51,334 bases of DNA from Asaia bogorensis (GCA_945905835.1 CAMDQJ010000013.1:1-51334), one strand, 5' to 3'; shown: positions 40,542 to 49,736, counted from the first letter of the stretch. The notes: generated by a model not told the origin, from the letters alone. Numbers and translations are program-made.

Positions 40542-41674
40542 GACCGCTCTCCCCAGAACTGCATCATCTTCTCGCGATGAAGGTTCGCATCGCCGAACAG
40601 GATCTCGCTCGACTTGGCGCGCTTGAACCACAGATGCGTGTCGTTGTCCCAGGTGAAGCCGATGCCGCCATGCATCTGCACCGCGTGGATCGCGGTCTGC
40701 AGGTAGGCTTCCGAGGCGCAGGCCTTGGCCAGCGACGCCAGCGCGGGCATCTCCTCGTCGCCCTCGTCGAGCGCGGCGGCGGCGTAATAGGCCGCCGACT
40801 TCGCCATCTCGACATCGACCAGCATGTCGGCCGCCTTGTGCTTGGTGGTCTGGAACGAGGCGATGGCGCGGCCGAACTGCATGCGCATCTTGGTGTAGGC
40901 CAGCGCGTCCTCGCGCAGCCGGTCGGCACCGCCGACCATCTCGTTGGCCAGACAGACGATCGTCTGCTGCATCGTTTTGGCGAAGGCCGCCGCCGCGCCG
41001 CCGGCGGTGCCGAGCAGCCGCGCCTCGACGCCGTTGAAGGTGAGGCGGGCAAGCTTGCGCGTCTCGTCCATGGTCTTGAGCAGCCGGCGCTCCAGCCCCG
41101 AGGCGTCGGCGGCGACGGTGAAGAAGGAGAGACCGTCCTCGCCTCTGCTACCGGGCTGGCCCGCCAGCACGACGATCAGGTCGGCGGTGTGGCCGTCGAG
41201 CACGAAGCTCTTGCTGCCTTCGAGGCGCCAGGTGCCGCCCGACGGCGTCGCGGTCATGGCGATGCTGGCGGCGTCGTTCAACCCGCTGTCCTCGGAGAAG
41301 GCCAGCGTCGCCGTCGTGTCGCCCGAGGCGATCCCAGGCAGCAGCGCTTTCTTCTGGTCCTCCGTACCGGCATTGAGGATGGCCGTCGTTGCCAGCACGG
41401 CGGTCGAGAAGAACGGCGCGCAGAGGAGGTTGCGGCCCATTTCCTCCAGCACGATGCCGAGTTCGCCATAGCCGAAGCCCGAGCCGCCATAGGCTTCGGG
41501 GATGTGCACGGCCGTCAGGCCCATTTCCTGATTGAGCTTCTTCCAGCCGTCGCGCTCGAAGCCGGCGTCGGTCGCCATCAGGCGGCGCACCTCCTTGGTC
41601 GGCGAGCGCGCTTCCAGCGCCCGCCGCAGGCTGGTGCGAAACTCGTCCTGCTCTGCCGAAAAGCTGAAGCGCAT
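40538..41674 (-). CDS. Acyl-CoA dehydrogenase family protein (companion)
   Basis: A 378-aa acyl-CoA dehydrogenase. 'FSFSAEQDEFRTSLRRALEA' is the N-terminal helix, 'ALLPGIASGDTTATLAFSED' the middle domain and 'AVQMHGGIGFTWDNDTHLWF' the C-terminal signature. ATG 41674 is preferred to 41692. It is translated before and coupled to the 419-aa dehydrogenase, which suggests a heterotetramer. A divergent tadA starts about 54 bases upstream. Confidence 0.93.
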   Translation of the reverse strand: MRFSFSAEQDEFRTSLRRALEARSPTKEVRRLMATDAGFERDGWKKLNQEMGLTAVHIPEAYGGSGFGYGELGIVLEEMGRNLLCAPFFSTAVLATTAILNAGTEDQKKALLPGIASGDTTATLAFSEDSGLNDAASIAMTATPSGGTWRLEGSKSFVLDGHTADLIVVLAGQPGSRGEDGLSFFTVAADASGLERRLLKTMDETRKLARLTFNGVEARLLGTAGGAAAAFAKTMQQTIVCLANEMVGGADRLREDALAYTKMRMQFGRAIASFQTTKHKAADMLVDVEMAKSAAYYAAAALDEGDEEMPALASLAKACASEAYLQTAIHAVQMHGGIGFTWDNDTHLWFKRAKSSEILFGDANLHREKMMQFWGERS

Positions 41675-41727
41675 GACTGCTCCTCCCCCCATTCCTTGTG
41701 GCTCGTCTTGCCGCTATTTTCACCGAT

Positions 41728-42186
41728 ATGAGCGGCCCGGCAAGAACCTCCCCCATGGATCGCGCGCTGGCGCAGGCGCGCGCGGCCGCACAGCGAGGCG
41801 AGGTGCCGATCGGCTGCGTGGTCGTCGGGCCCGACGGCGCCGTGCTGGCCGAGGCCGGCAACCGCACCGAGGCCGACCGCGATCCGACCGCACACGCCGA
41901 GCTGCTGGCGATCCGCGCTGCCGCGGCCCTGCTCGGCTCACCGCGCCTGATCGACTGCGATCTTTACGTCACGCTGGAGCCCTGTCCGATGTGCGCGGCG
42001 GCTATCTCCTTTGCCCGCATCAGGCGTGTTTATTACGGCGCATCGGACCCCAAGGGCGGCGGCATCGAGCACGGTCCGCGCATCTTCAGCCAGCCGACCT
42101 GCCATCACCGGCCGGAAGTCTATCCCGGCATCGCCGAGCGCGAAGCGGGCGAGTTGCTGCAGGCATTCTTCAAGGCGCGGCGATAA
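41728..42186 (+). CDS. tadA: tRNA-specific adenosine deaminase-like nucleoside deaminase
   Basis: A 152-aa zinc deaminase: HAE (56-58) in 'DPTAHAELLAIR' and PCPMC (85-89) in 'LYVTLEPCPMCAAAISFARI', plus 'RRVYYGASDPKGGGIEHGPR' typical of TadA, which makes inosine-34 in tRNA-Arg. The usual TadA C-terminus with 'LL..FF..RR' is present. ATG 41728 is chosen; GTG 41698 and ATG 41755 are alternatives. A guanine deaminase is the less likely alternative. Confidence 0.92.
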   Translation: MSGPARTSPMDRALAQARAAAQRGEVPIGCVVVGPDGAVLAEAGNRTEADRDPTAHAELLAIRAAAALLGSPRLIDCDLYVTLEPCPMCAAAISFARIRRVYYGASDPKGGGIEHGPRIFSQPTCHHRPEVYPGIAEREAGELLQAFFKARR

Positions 42187-42201
42187 CCGCAGCCATCAGC
42201 C

Positions 42202-43177
42202 TCACTCGATCACCTCGTCGGCCATGACCAGCAGCTTTGGCGGAATCTCGAGCCCGAGCGCCTTGGCGGTCTTGCGATTGATGACTAGCTCGAACTGCGT
42301 CGCTTGTGCGACCGGCAGCTCGGCCGGCTTCTGGCCCTTGAGGATGCGGGCGACGGCGCCGCCGGCCTGCTCCCACAGCCGCTCGACGTTGGCGCCGTAG
42401 ATGATTAGGCCGCCGGCATGGGCCGCTTCGATGTTGTCGTAGATCGTCGGCACCGCGTGGCGCGCCGACAGCGCCAAGAGCTTGGCATGCTGCGCGAAGA
42501 AAGACGCGTCGGTGCCGATCAGCAGCGCGCTGCCGGGCTTGAGGGCAGCGTAGGCCGCCTCGATCTCGGCATCGCTGACGGCTTCGAGTATCTGCAGCGG
42601 CAGGCCGAGCGTGCTGGCTGTCGCACGCAGGGTTGCCGGCGCCGACTTGGTGCTGGGATGGTTGGAGTTGAGAAGCACCGCCAGGTTGGCGGTTTGCGGC
42701 GCCAGCTCGCGCAGGAACTCGAGCCGCTTGGGCATCAGCTCGATGTTCAGGGTGACGATGCCGGTGGCGTTGCCGCCCGGCCGGTTGAAGCTCGCGACCA
42801 GGCCCAGTTCGACCGGTGGGTCGGCGATCAGGAAGAAGATCGGCACGGTGCCGGTCGCGGCCTTGGCCGCCATCGCCGCCGGCGTGCTGGACAGCGCCGC
42901 GATCAGCGTCACCTGCTTGGCGATCAGCTCGGCCGCCAGTTCCGGCAGCCGGGCGTTCTGGCCGACAGCCCAGCGGAACTCGATCGCCAGGTTCCTGCCC
43001 TCGGCGAAGCCCGCGTCAGCCAGCCCTTTGCGGAAGGAGGCCAGACGCCTGACGTTCTGCTCGGCCGAGCCGGAGTGCAGAAATCCGATGACCGGCATCG
43101 CCGCCTGTTGCGCGCGCGGCGAACGGCGCCGTCGCCGCCGCGCCGCCCAGAAGGCCGGTGAATGTGCGTCGCTTCAT
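42202..43177 (-). pseudogene. ABC transporter substrate-binding protein (TrpX/DUF534-like), leader frameshifted
   Basis: The 298-aa frame from ATG 43098 (MPVIGFLHSGSAEQNVRRLA) to '...KLLVMADEVIE' is a complete mature domain of the same family as the gene at 8413. The leader lies upstream in another frame: ATG 43177 behind AGGAAGGGC gives MKRRTFTGLLGGAAATAPFA and then AAR, after which one base is missing within GCGCGCGC (43110-43118); restoring it yields 'AARAQQAAMPVIGFL'. As it stands the product would lack a signal peptide and stay in the cytoplasm. It converges with tadA. Confidence 0.82.
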
Positions 43178-43199
43178 GCCCTTCCTATATGGCCGCCCG

Positions 43200-43481
43200 T
43201 CAGCGAGTCCAAGCGCTGGTTTCGGCCAGCTCGCGCAGCCTTTCCAGCGGCGTTGCCTCGGCGTGGCAGGTCTTGATGTTGGTGCCGGCCGGGCACGACG
43301 CGGTGCCGCCGATCTTGCAGCCGGCGGCCGTGCATTTCTTGCGGCTGTCGGCGTTGTCGGCGCCGCTGTAGCGGCAATATTGCCCGCAGGCGCTGTCCTT
43401 GGCGCAGATGAAGCAGCCGTCGGCCAATGCCGGCAGCATCGAGCTTAGAAGGATGGCGGTGGCGAGAATCAATTTCTTCAT
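43200..43481 (-). CDS. Small exported Cys-rich protein
   Basis: A 93-aa product with a Sec leader (MKKLILATAILLSSMLPALA) and about 8 Cys in the mature part: 'GCFICAKDSACGQYCRYSG' then 'KKCTAAGCKIGG', 'ASCP' and 'KTCHAEATP'. The spacing suggests several disulfides or a periplasmic metal site. Its ATG overlaps the queG stop (ATGA), so it is co-translated with queG. No family recognised. Confidence 0.75.
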   Translation of the reverse strand: MKKLILATAILLSSMLPALADGCFICAKDSACGQYCRYSGADNADSRKKCTAAGCKIGGTASCPAGTNIKTCHAEATPLERLRELAETSAWTR

Positions 43482-44647
43482 GGCCTTGTCTCCCATTCAG
43501 TCTGGACAGAGGGATCGCGCTCGGTCGTGGTGCGCTGCCGCTTCTCGAACGCTTCAGGCGCCAGGCGCTGCAATGCCCATACCGCGGCGCCGCGCACCAG
43601 TGGCGATGCGTCGTCGAGAAGCTTCTCGACCGCCGGCAGCGCCGTCGCCGGCGCGCCGCTGTTGCCCAGCGCATAGGCGACGTTTCTCACGAAGCGGTCG
43701 CGGCCGATGCGCTTGATGGCGGTGCCGGCGAAGCGGCGGCGGAATTCCGGATTGCCGAGCGACGCCAGCTCGACCAGCGTCGGCGCGCTGGTCTCGGGGC
43801 GCGGCGTGAAGGCTGATTCCTTCGCCTCCTGTGCGAACTTGTTCCACGGGCAGGCGGCGAGGCAGTCGTCGCAGCCGTAGATGCGGTTGCCCAGCGCTGC
43901 GCGGAACTCGCGGTCGATGGCGCCTTCGTGCTCGATCGTGAGGTAGGAGATGCAGCGCCGCGCGTCGAGCTTGTAGGGCGCGGGGAAGGCGTTGGTTGGA
44001 CAGGAGTCGAGGCAGGCGCGGCAGTGGCCGCAATGGTCGGTTTCGGCGCTGTCGTGAGGCAGCTCGGCCGACAACAGAAGCTCGCCGAGAAACAGCCATG
44101 AGCCGAACTGGCGCGACACCAGGTTGGTATGCTTGCCCTGCCAGCCGTGGCCGACGGCTTGCGCCGCCTGTTTTTCCATCAAGGGTGCGGTATCGACGAA
44201 GACCTTTATCGAGTGCCGGTAATTGTCCCAGATGAAGCGGCCCAGCGCCTTCAGCCGGGTCTTCATCACATCGTGATAGTCGCGGCCCTGGGCATAGACC
44301 GAGATGGCGCCGTGCCCGGTCTCGGCCTGAAGGTCGCGCGGGTCGTGCGTTGGGCCGTAGTTCAGTGCCACCGAGACGACGGTCTTGGCGCCCGGCCACA
44401 GGATCGTCGGATCGACGCGCTCCGTCGCGCGCTCGCCCAGCCAACCCATGTCGCCGTGCATGCCCTGTTCGACGAACTCGGTCAGTTGCGCCAGCCGCGT
44501 CGCGCGGGCTTCGGGCGCGAGAGTCGCGGCTGCGAAGCCCACGGCGTCGAAGCCAAGACGCAACGCCTCGTCGCGGATGGCGTTGCGCAACTCGAGCGGC
44601 GACGCCTCTTTCGGCGGCCGCTTGGGAGTAGGCGGAAGCCGAGCCAT
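43478..44647 (-). CDS. queG: Epoxyqueuosine reductase
   Basis: A 389-aa cobalamin-dependent iron-sulfur enzyme that makes the last step to queuosine in tRNA. It has 'YAQGRDYHDVMKTRLKALGR' (catalytic Asp123 region), two 4Fe-4S clusters from 'CGHCRACLDSCP' (C206, 209, 212, 216) with C232, and 'CDDCLAACPW' (C259, 262, 266), and C-terminal HEAT-like repeats that bind tRNA. ATG 44647 shares one base with the queF stop (TAATG), so the two queuosine genes are coupled. Confidence 0.96.
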   Translation of the reverse strand: MARLPPTPKRPPKEASPLELRNAIRDEALRLGFDAVGFAAATLAPEARATRLAQLTEFVEQGMHGDMGWLGERATERVDPTILWPGAKTVVSVALNYGPTHDPRDLQAETGHGAISVYAQGRDYHDVMKTRLKALGRFIWDNYRHSIKVFVDTAPLMEKQAAQAVGHGWQGKHTNLVSRQFGSWLFLGELLLSAELPHDSAETDHCGHCRACLDSCPTNAFPAPYKLDARRCISYLTIEHEGAIDREFRAALGNRIYGCDDCLAACPWNKFAQEAKESAFTPRPETSAPTLVELASLGNPEFRRRFAGTAIKRIGRDRFVRNVAYALGNSGAPATALPAVEKLLDDASPLVRGAAVWALQRLAPEAFEKRQRTTTERDPSVQTEWETRP

Positions 44648-45105
44648 TACCCTCGGCCGCGATAGTTGGCGACGCCGGTGTCGGGCAGCCACAGGCCCTT
44701 GGGCGGCGTGGCGGTCTGCCAGAACACGTCGATCGGCATGCCGCCGCGCGGATACCAGTAACCGGCGATGCGCAGCCACCTTGGCGCCAGCGCCTTCACC
44801 AGGCGGCGACCGATGGCCAGTGTGCAGGCTTCGTGGAAATTCGCATGGTTGCGGAAGCTGCCGAGATAAAGCTTCAGCGACTTGCTCTCGACCAGCTTCG
44901 CCCGCGGCGCATAGTCGATCACCAGATGCGCGAAATCAGGCTGGCCGGTGACGGCGCAGAGCGTGGTGAATTCCGGCTGGGTGAAGCGCACGAGATAGAG
45001 CGCGCGCGGGTCGGCGTTGGGCACGGTTTCGAGGATCGCCTTGTCGGGCGAGGCGGGCGGGGCGACGTCGTGGCCCAGTTGGGTGAGGTGGGTATATTTA
45101 GCCAT
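44647..45105 (-). CDS. queF: NADPH-dependent 7-cyano-7-deazaguanine reductase
   Basis: A 152-aa unimodular QueF of the T-fold family that reduces preQ0 to preQ1. Catalytic Cys50 and Asp57 lie in '[15 protein letters not shown]', and the QueF signature is [13 protein letters not shown] (73-85), followed by 'NFHEACT'. queG lies directly downstream. The start is only 27 bases from the divergent ferredoxin reductase ATG. Confidence 0.97.
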   Translation of the reverse strand: MAKYTHLTQLGHDVAPPASPDKAILETVPNADPRALYLVRFTQPEFTTLCAVTGQPDFAHLVIDYAPRAKLVESKSLKLYLGSFRNHANFHEACTLAIGRRLVKALAPRWLRIAGYWYPRGGMPIDVFWQTATPPKGLWLPDTGVANYRGRG

Positions 45106-45132
45106 GGCCCATCATATGCTAAGCCGGGCGGC

Positions 45133-46320
45133 ATGACTCATAGGGTCGCCATCGTGGGCGCCGGGCCGTCAGGGTTTTATGCCTCCGACGGGCTGCTGCG
45201 CGCCAATCCCGAGCTCCATATCGACATCATCGACCGCCTGCCGACGCCCTATGGGCTGGTGCGGGCAGGGGTCGCGCCCGACCACCAGGGCACCAAGGCC
45301 GTGGCCCGCCAGTTCGACCGCCTGCTCGGCACACCCGACCTGCGCTTCTGCGGCAATATAGAGGTCGGCCGCGACCTCACCTGGGACGAGCTGCGGGCCG
45401 GCTACGACGCCGTGATCGTCGCCACCGGCATGGTGAAGGACAGGAAGCTCGGCATCCCGGGCGAGGATTTGCCCATGGTCATGGGCTCGTGGCGGTTCGT
45501 GGCCTGGCTGAACGGCCATCCGGATTTTGCATCGGGGCCCGATCTTTCCAAGGTCAGGCGCGTGGCGGTGATCGGCAACGGCAATGTCGCCATCGACGTC
45601 GCCCGCGTGCTGGCCAAGAGCGCCGACGAAATGGCCAAGAGCGACATCGTGCCGGCGGCGGGGGCGACGATCGCGGCGGCGCCGATCAGCGAGATCAGCC
45701 TGATCGGCCGGCGCGGGCCCGAGCAGGCGTCGTTCACCAACAACGAGCTGGCGGAAATGGGGCGCCTCGCGCGCGCCGTGGCGCTGGTCGATCCGCACGC
45801 GCTGGAGGTCACGGCGCCGGCGGGCGACCCGACGCCCGAACGCCTGCGCAAGACCAAGAACCTCGAGCTGCTGAAGGGCTTTGCCGCCAACAAGGCCGGC
45901 AGCAAGCCGATCGCGCTGCGCTTCCGGTTCAATACCAGGCCCACGGCCTTTCATCCCGGCGGGATGGACCTCGGCAGCCACGGCAAGATGAAGGTCGATC
46001 TGGTGATCACCTGCATCGGCTACGAGGGCGAGGCCTTCCCGGCGGGCGAGGGCATCTTCCCGGTCGGCTGGGCCAAACGCGGGCCCAGCGGCACCATCCC
46101 GACCAACCGCGGCGAGAGCCATGCCGTGGCCAGGGAAGTGGCCGACTGGCTGGCCGACCGGCCGCCCAAGAGCGGGCCCGACCCGATGCCGCCCTGCGTC
46201 GATGCTGCGGGCTGGCATCGCATCGACAAGGCCGAAACCGCCGCCGGCCACTCAGCCGGCCGGCCTCGCGTGAAAGTGACGGATTGGCAGGCGCTTTTGG
46301 CGGTCGCGGAAGGCCACTGA
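45133..46320 (+). CDS. Ferredoxin/adrenodoxin-type NADP+ reductase (FprA-like)
   Basis: A 395-aa FAD-dependent oxidoreductase of the adrenodoxin reductase class: 'RVAIVGAGPSGFYASDGLLR' (FAD Rossmann), 'DRLPTPYGLVRAGVAPDHQG' (family fingerprint), 'RVAVIGNGNVAIDVARVL' (NADP Rossmann) and 'RGPEQASFTNNELAEMGRL'. It is shorter than the mycobacterial FprA (456 aa). It would pass electrons between NADPH and a ferredoxin; no partner ferredoxin or P450 is present here. The start is at ATG 45133. Confidence 0.93.
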   Translation: MTHRVAIVGAGPSGFYASDGLLRANPELHIDIIDRLPTPYGLVRAGVAPDHQGTKAVARQFDRLLGTPDLRFCGNIEVGRDLTWDELRAGYDAVIVATGMVKDRKLGIPGEDLPMVMGSWRFVAWLNGHPDFASGPDLSKVRRVAVIGNGNVAIDVARVLAKSADEMAKSDIVPAAGATIAAAPISEISLIGRRGPEQASFTNNELAEMGRLARAVALVDPHALEVTAPAGDPTPERLRKTKNLELLKGFAANKAGSKPIALRFRFNTRPTAFHPGGMDLGSHGKMKVDLVITCIGYEGEAFPAGEGIFPVGWAKRGPSGTIPTNRGESHAVAREVADWLADRPPKSGPDPMPPCVDAAGWHRIDKAETAAGHSAGRPRVKVTDWQALLAVAEGH

Positions 46321-46360
46321 GCGCTCTATCCTTCCGCCATCATTTCGAGGGGGATGTTCC

Positions 46361-47932
46361 ATGCGTCTGTTCGGTCGTCGACTACTTGCAACGCTTGCCG
46401 CGTCGCTTGCCATCACCGGTGCGGCACAGGCCGAGACCGTTCTAAAAGTCTCGCTGCATTCCGACCTCAAGATCATCGACCCGATCTGGACGACGGCGCT
46501 GATCTCGACCCATCACGGCAACATGATCTACGACACGCTGTTCGCGGTCGACGACAAGCTCGAAGTGAAGCCGCAGATGGTCGACAAGTGGACGACCTCG
46601 CCCGACAAGCTCACCTGGACCTTCACCCTGCGCGATGGCCTCGAATGGCATGACGGCCAGCCGGTGACGGCGGAGGATTGCGTCGCCTCCATCAAGCGCT
46701 GGGCGGCCAAGGATTCGATGGGCCAGAAACTGCTCGGCGTGGTAGCCGAGCTGTCGGCGCCCGACGCCAAGACCATCAAGATGGTACTGAAAGAGCCCTA
46801 CGGCCTGGTGATCGAGTCGCTCGGCAAGTCGAGCTCCAACCTCGCCTTCATGATGCCCAAGCGCGTCGCCGACGGCGATCCCAACAGCCAGATCACCGAT
46901 ACGACGGGCTCCGGCCCCTTCATCTTCAAGAAGGACGAGTGGAAGCCCGGCGAAAAGGCGGTCTACCTCAAGAATCCCAAGTACAAGCCGCGCGGCGAGC
47001 CCGCCTCGGCCCTGAGCGGCGGCAAGGTGGTCAAGGTCGACCGCGTCGAATGGATTACCATCGCCGACCAGCAGACCCAGGTGAACGCGCTGATCAACGG
47101 CGAGATCGACCTGATCGAGTTCGTGCCGCCAGATCTGCTGCCGCTGCTGCAGAAGGACAAGAAAATCAAGATCATGACGACCAACCTCGCCGGCCGTCAG
47201 TACGCCATGCGCTTCAACGTGCTGCACAAGCCGTTCGACAATCCCAAGATCCGCCAGGCCGTGCTCTACGCGCTCGGCCAGAAGGAGTTCCTGCAGGCCA
47301 ACGTCGGCAACCCTGCCTATTTCAAGGAATGCAAGTCGCTGTTTCCCTGCGGCTCGCCGCTCGAATCGACCAAGGGCTGGGAGGACAAGGTCTCGGGCAA
47401 CACCGCCAAGGCCCAGGCGCTGCTCAAGGAAGCGGGCTACGACGGTACGCCGATCATCCTGATGCACCAGACCGACACGGCCGGGCACAACAACCTTGCC
47501 ACCGTCGCCAAGCCGCAGCTCGAGAAGGCCGGCTTCAAGGTCGACCTGCAGGCGATGGACTGGCAGACGCTGGTGTCGCGCCGGGTCAAGAAGGATCCGC
47601 TGGCGTCGGGCGGCTGGAGCGCCTTCTTTACTTCGTGGGGCTCGACCGACATCCTGAACCCGGTGTCGGCCGCGTTCCTCAACGCCTCGTGCGACAAGGC
47701 GACCTTCGGCTGGCCGTGCGATCCCGAGCTTGAGAAGCTGCGCGACGCCTTCTCCAAGGAAACCGACCCGGCCAAGCAGAAGGCGATCGCCGAGCAGGTC
47801 CAGCTGCGCGTCCTCGAATATCCAACGCACGCCATCCTCGGCCAGTTCACCCAGCCGACTGCGCTCCGCACCAACATCGACGGCGTGCTGCATACGCCGT
47901 CGCTGGCGCTGTGGAACATCGAGAAGAAGTGA
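46361..47932 (+). CDS. ABC transporter substrate-binding protein, family 5 (peptide/dipeptide type)
   Basis: A 523-aa extracellular solute-binding protein. It has a signal peptide (MRLFGRRLLATLAASLAITG), then 'VLKVSLHSDLKIIDPIWTTA' and 'LTWTFTLRDGLEWHDGQPVT', the latter being the family-5 signature. Length is typical of DppA/OppA proteins. A Shine-Dalgarno (GAGGGGGATG) precedes the start. The ABC subunits DppBCDF are absent; a truncated second copy follows. Confidence 0.94.
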   Translation: MRLFGRRLLATLAASLAITGAAQAETVLKVSLHSDLKIIDPIWTTALISTHHGNMIYDTLFAVDDKLEVKPQMVDKWTTSPDKLTWTFTLRDGLEWHDGQPVTAEDCVASIKRWAAKDSMGQKLLGVVAELSAPDAKTIKMVLKEPYGLVIESLGKSSSNLAFMMPKRVADGDPNSQITDTTGSGPFIFKKDEWKPGEKAVYLKNPKYKPRGEPASALSGGKVVKVDRVEWITIADQQTQVNALINGEIDLIEFVPPDLLPLLQKDKKIKIMTTNLAGRQYAMRFNVLHKPFDNPKIRQAVLYALGQKEFLQANVGNPAYFKECKSLFPCGSPLESTKGWEDKVSGNTAKAQALLKEAGYDGTPIILMHQTDTAGHNNLATVAKPQLEKAGFKVDLQAMDWQTLVSRRVKKDPLASGGWSAFFTSWGSTDILNPVSAAFLNASCDKATFGWPCDPELEKLRDAFSKETDPAKQKAIAEQVQLRVLEYPTHAILGQFTQPTALRTNIDGVLHTPSLALWNIEKK

Positions 47933-47933
47933 C

Positions 47934-48425
47934 ATGAGCGGCATCCGCCGCCTCGCACTCTTCGTCCTCGCCGCGCTGGGTCTTGCCAGCGCGGTTCCCG
48001 CACACGCGGACACCACCCTGCGCGTGGTCATGCATTCGGACCTCAAGATCATCGATCCGATCTGGACGACGGCGCTGATCTCGGCCGATCACGGCTATCT
48101 CGTCTACGACACGCTGTTTGCGCTCGACGAGAGTCTTACGGTCAAGCCGCAGATGGTCGACAAGTGGACGATGTCGCCCGACAACCTCGTCTGGACCTTC
48201 ACCCTGCGCGAGGGCCTGGCCTGGCATGACGGCCAGCCGGTGACGGCGGCCGACTGCGTCGCCTCGATCCGCCGCTGGGGTGCACGACTCGGGTGTCTTG
48301 AAGAGATCGCCGACCGCCTCGAACTTGAACGGCAGCCCGTACCAGGCGAGCTGCGCCTCGACGATCGCCGAGCCCCAGCCGGCGCGGCCGTAAAGTTTGT
48401 ACGTCATTCTTTTTGCAGCAGCTGA
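47934..48425 (+). pseudogene. Truncated paralog of the family-5 binding protein
   Basis: ATG 47934, one base after the upstream stop, encodes a leader and then 'TTLRVVMHSDLKIIDPIWTT' through 'REGLAWHDGQPVTAADCVAS', closely matching the preceding gene. Similarity ends after 'IRRWGA' near 48281. The frame then continues through the antisense of a glutathione S-transferase fragment to TGA 48425. Only about 115 of some 520 residues are genuine. Confidence 0.82.
48285..48407 (-). pseudogene. N-terminal fragment of a glutathione S-transferase
   Basis: ATG 48407 overlaps the stop of the oxidoreductase gene (ATGA) and encodes MTYKLYGRAGWGSAIVEAQL followed by 'AWYGLPFKFEAVGDLFKTPE', a GST thioredoxin-fold start with a plausible active-site Ser or Gly loop. 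After about 41 residues it meets the truncated binding-protein gene. Both convergent genes have lost their 3' ends at this one junction, consistent with a deletion of the intervening DNA. Confidence 0.72.
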
Positions 48426-49273
48426 ACGAGGCCCGAGGTATCCCAGCGTCCGCCGCCGCGCATCTGGCAGCGCGCGTAGAACTGGTCGACCAGCGCGATC
48501 AGCGGCATCATCGCCTTGGCGCGCTGCCCTTCGGCGAGGCAGATGCCGAGATCTTTGCGCATCCAGTCGATGGCGAAGCCATAGTCGAACTTGCCCGCCA
48601 CCATGTTCTGCCAGCGATTGTCCATCTGCCAGCTCTGCGCCGCGCCCTTGGAAATCGCCCCCATCGCCTTTTCCATATCGAGCCCCGAGCGCTGCCCGAG
48701 ATTGATCGCCTCGGCCAGCCCCTGGACGATTCCCGCCACGCACATCTGATTCATCATCTTGGTGATCTGCCCCGTGCCTGGCTGCCCGATCAGCGTCACC
48801 GCCTTGGAGAAGGCGTCGGCCACCGGCTTGGCCTTGTCGAACGGCGCCTGCTCGCCGCCGCACATCACCGTCAGTTGGCCGTTCTCGGCGCCGGCCTGGC
48901 CGCCCGACACGGGCGCGTCGATGAAGTCGATGCCGAGCTTCTTGCCGGCGGCGTGGAGCTCGCGGGCGATGTCGGCCGAGGCGGTGGTGTTGTCGAACAG
49001 GATGGTGCCCTTGGCCATGCCGGCGAAGGCGCCGTCGGGGCCGAGCACGACGGCGCGCAGGTCGGCGTCGTTGCCGACGCAGGTGAAGACGATCTCGCGC
49101 CCCGCCGCGGCCTCACGCGGCGTCTTGGCCGCCGTGCCCTTGTGCTTCTTGGTCCAGGCTTCGGCCTTGGCGAAGGTCCTGTTGTAGACGACGACGTCGT
49201 GGCCCTTGGCGGCGAGATGTCCCGCCATCGGAAAGCCCATCACACCCAGACCGACGAATGCCACCTTGGCCAT
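48404..49273 (-). CDS. NAD(P)-dependent beta-hydroxyacid dehydrogenase (3-hydroxyisobutyrate dehydrogenase family)
   Basis: A 289-aa enzyme with the N-terminal Rossmann motif 'FVGLGVMGFPMAGHLAAKGH' (GLGxMGxxMA), the substrate loop 'DAPVSGGQAGAENGQLTVMC' and the catalytic Lys in 'GQITKMMNQM'. It may be a tartronate semialdehyde reductase or 3-hydroxyisobutyrate dehydrogenase; the sequence does not separate the two. It is coupled to the broken GST gene downstream. Confidence 0.92.
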   Translation of the reverse strand: MAKVAFVGLGVMGFPMAGHLAAKGHDVVVYNRTFAKAEAWTKKHKGTAAKTPREAAAGREIVFTCVGNDADLRAVVLGPDGAFAGMAKGTILFDNTTASADIARELHAAGKKLGIDFIDAPVSGGQAGAENGQLTVMCGGEQAPFDKAKPVADAFSKAVTLIGQPGTGQITKMMNQMCVAGIVQGLAEAINLGQRSGLDMEKAMGAISKGAAQSWQMDNRWQNMVAGKFDYGFAIDWMRKDLGICLAEGQRAKAMMPLIALVDQFYARCQMRGGGRWDTSGLVQLLQKE

Positions 49274-49346
49274 GTCTCTTCTCCCGCGCGAAAATAGGGC
49301 GGGATCATAGAGCCAAATCGGCGGGATGCCAGCCTACACGGGCTGG

Positions 49347-49736
49347 CTAAACGGGCTCGAATTTGGGGTCGGTGAGCTTGAGTTCGTAATAGGCCTCGGC
49401 CAGCGTCTTGGCGACCAGGGGCTCGCGCTTGCCGGCCATCCGCTGGTAGGTGCCGAACAGGCGCCCCATGCCGTAGAGGTCGGCGCTCGGCATGATGTAG
49501 ACGCGCTCGGTGTCGGAGACCCGCAACGGGCGCTTGGCGCGGCGCACGAACTCGGTGGTCGGCACCTCCAGGGTCACGACCTCAGTGGCGTCGATCACGA
49601 AGGCGCGCGGCGGGCCCTCGACCTTGATGAAAGCCACCACACGTTCGTCGAGTTCGTTGAGATCGGCCTTGGTCATGCTGCCGATGAAACGCGCGACCAG
49701 CACTTTCTGGCTGCGTTCGTAGGCAAGGCTGAACAT
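49347..49736 (-). CDS. STAS/SpoIIAA-like protein of unknown function
   Basis: A 129-aa alpha/beta protein. 'FSLAYERSQKVLVARFIGSM' with 'PPRAFVIDATEVVTLEVPTT' resembles a STAS-like fold (a beta strand, then an acidic 'D.s.v'). The usual phosphorylated Ser of anti-sigma antagonists is not evident. ATG 49736 is preferred to 49760. It lies alone between an oxidoreductase and a permease gene. Confidence 0.7.
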   Translation of the reverse strand: MFSLAYERSQKVLVARFIGSMTKADLNELDERVVAFIKVEGPPRAFVIDATEVVTLEVPTTEFVRRAKRPLRVSDTERVYIMPSADLYGMGRLFGTYQRMAGKREPLVAKTLAEAYYELKLTDPKFEPV

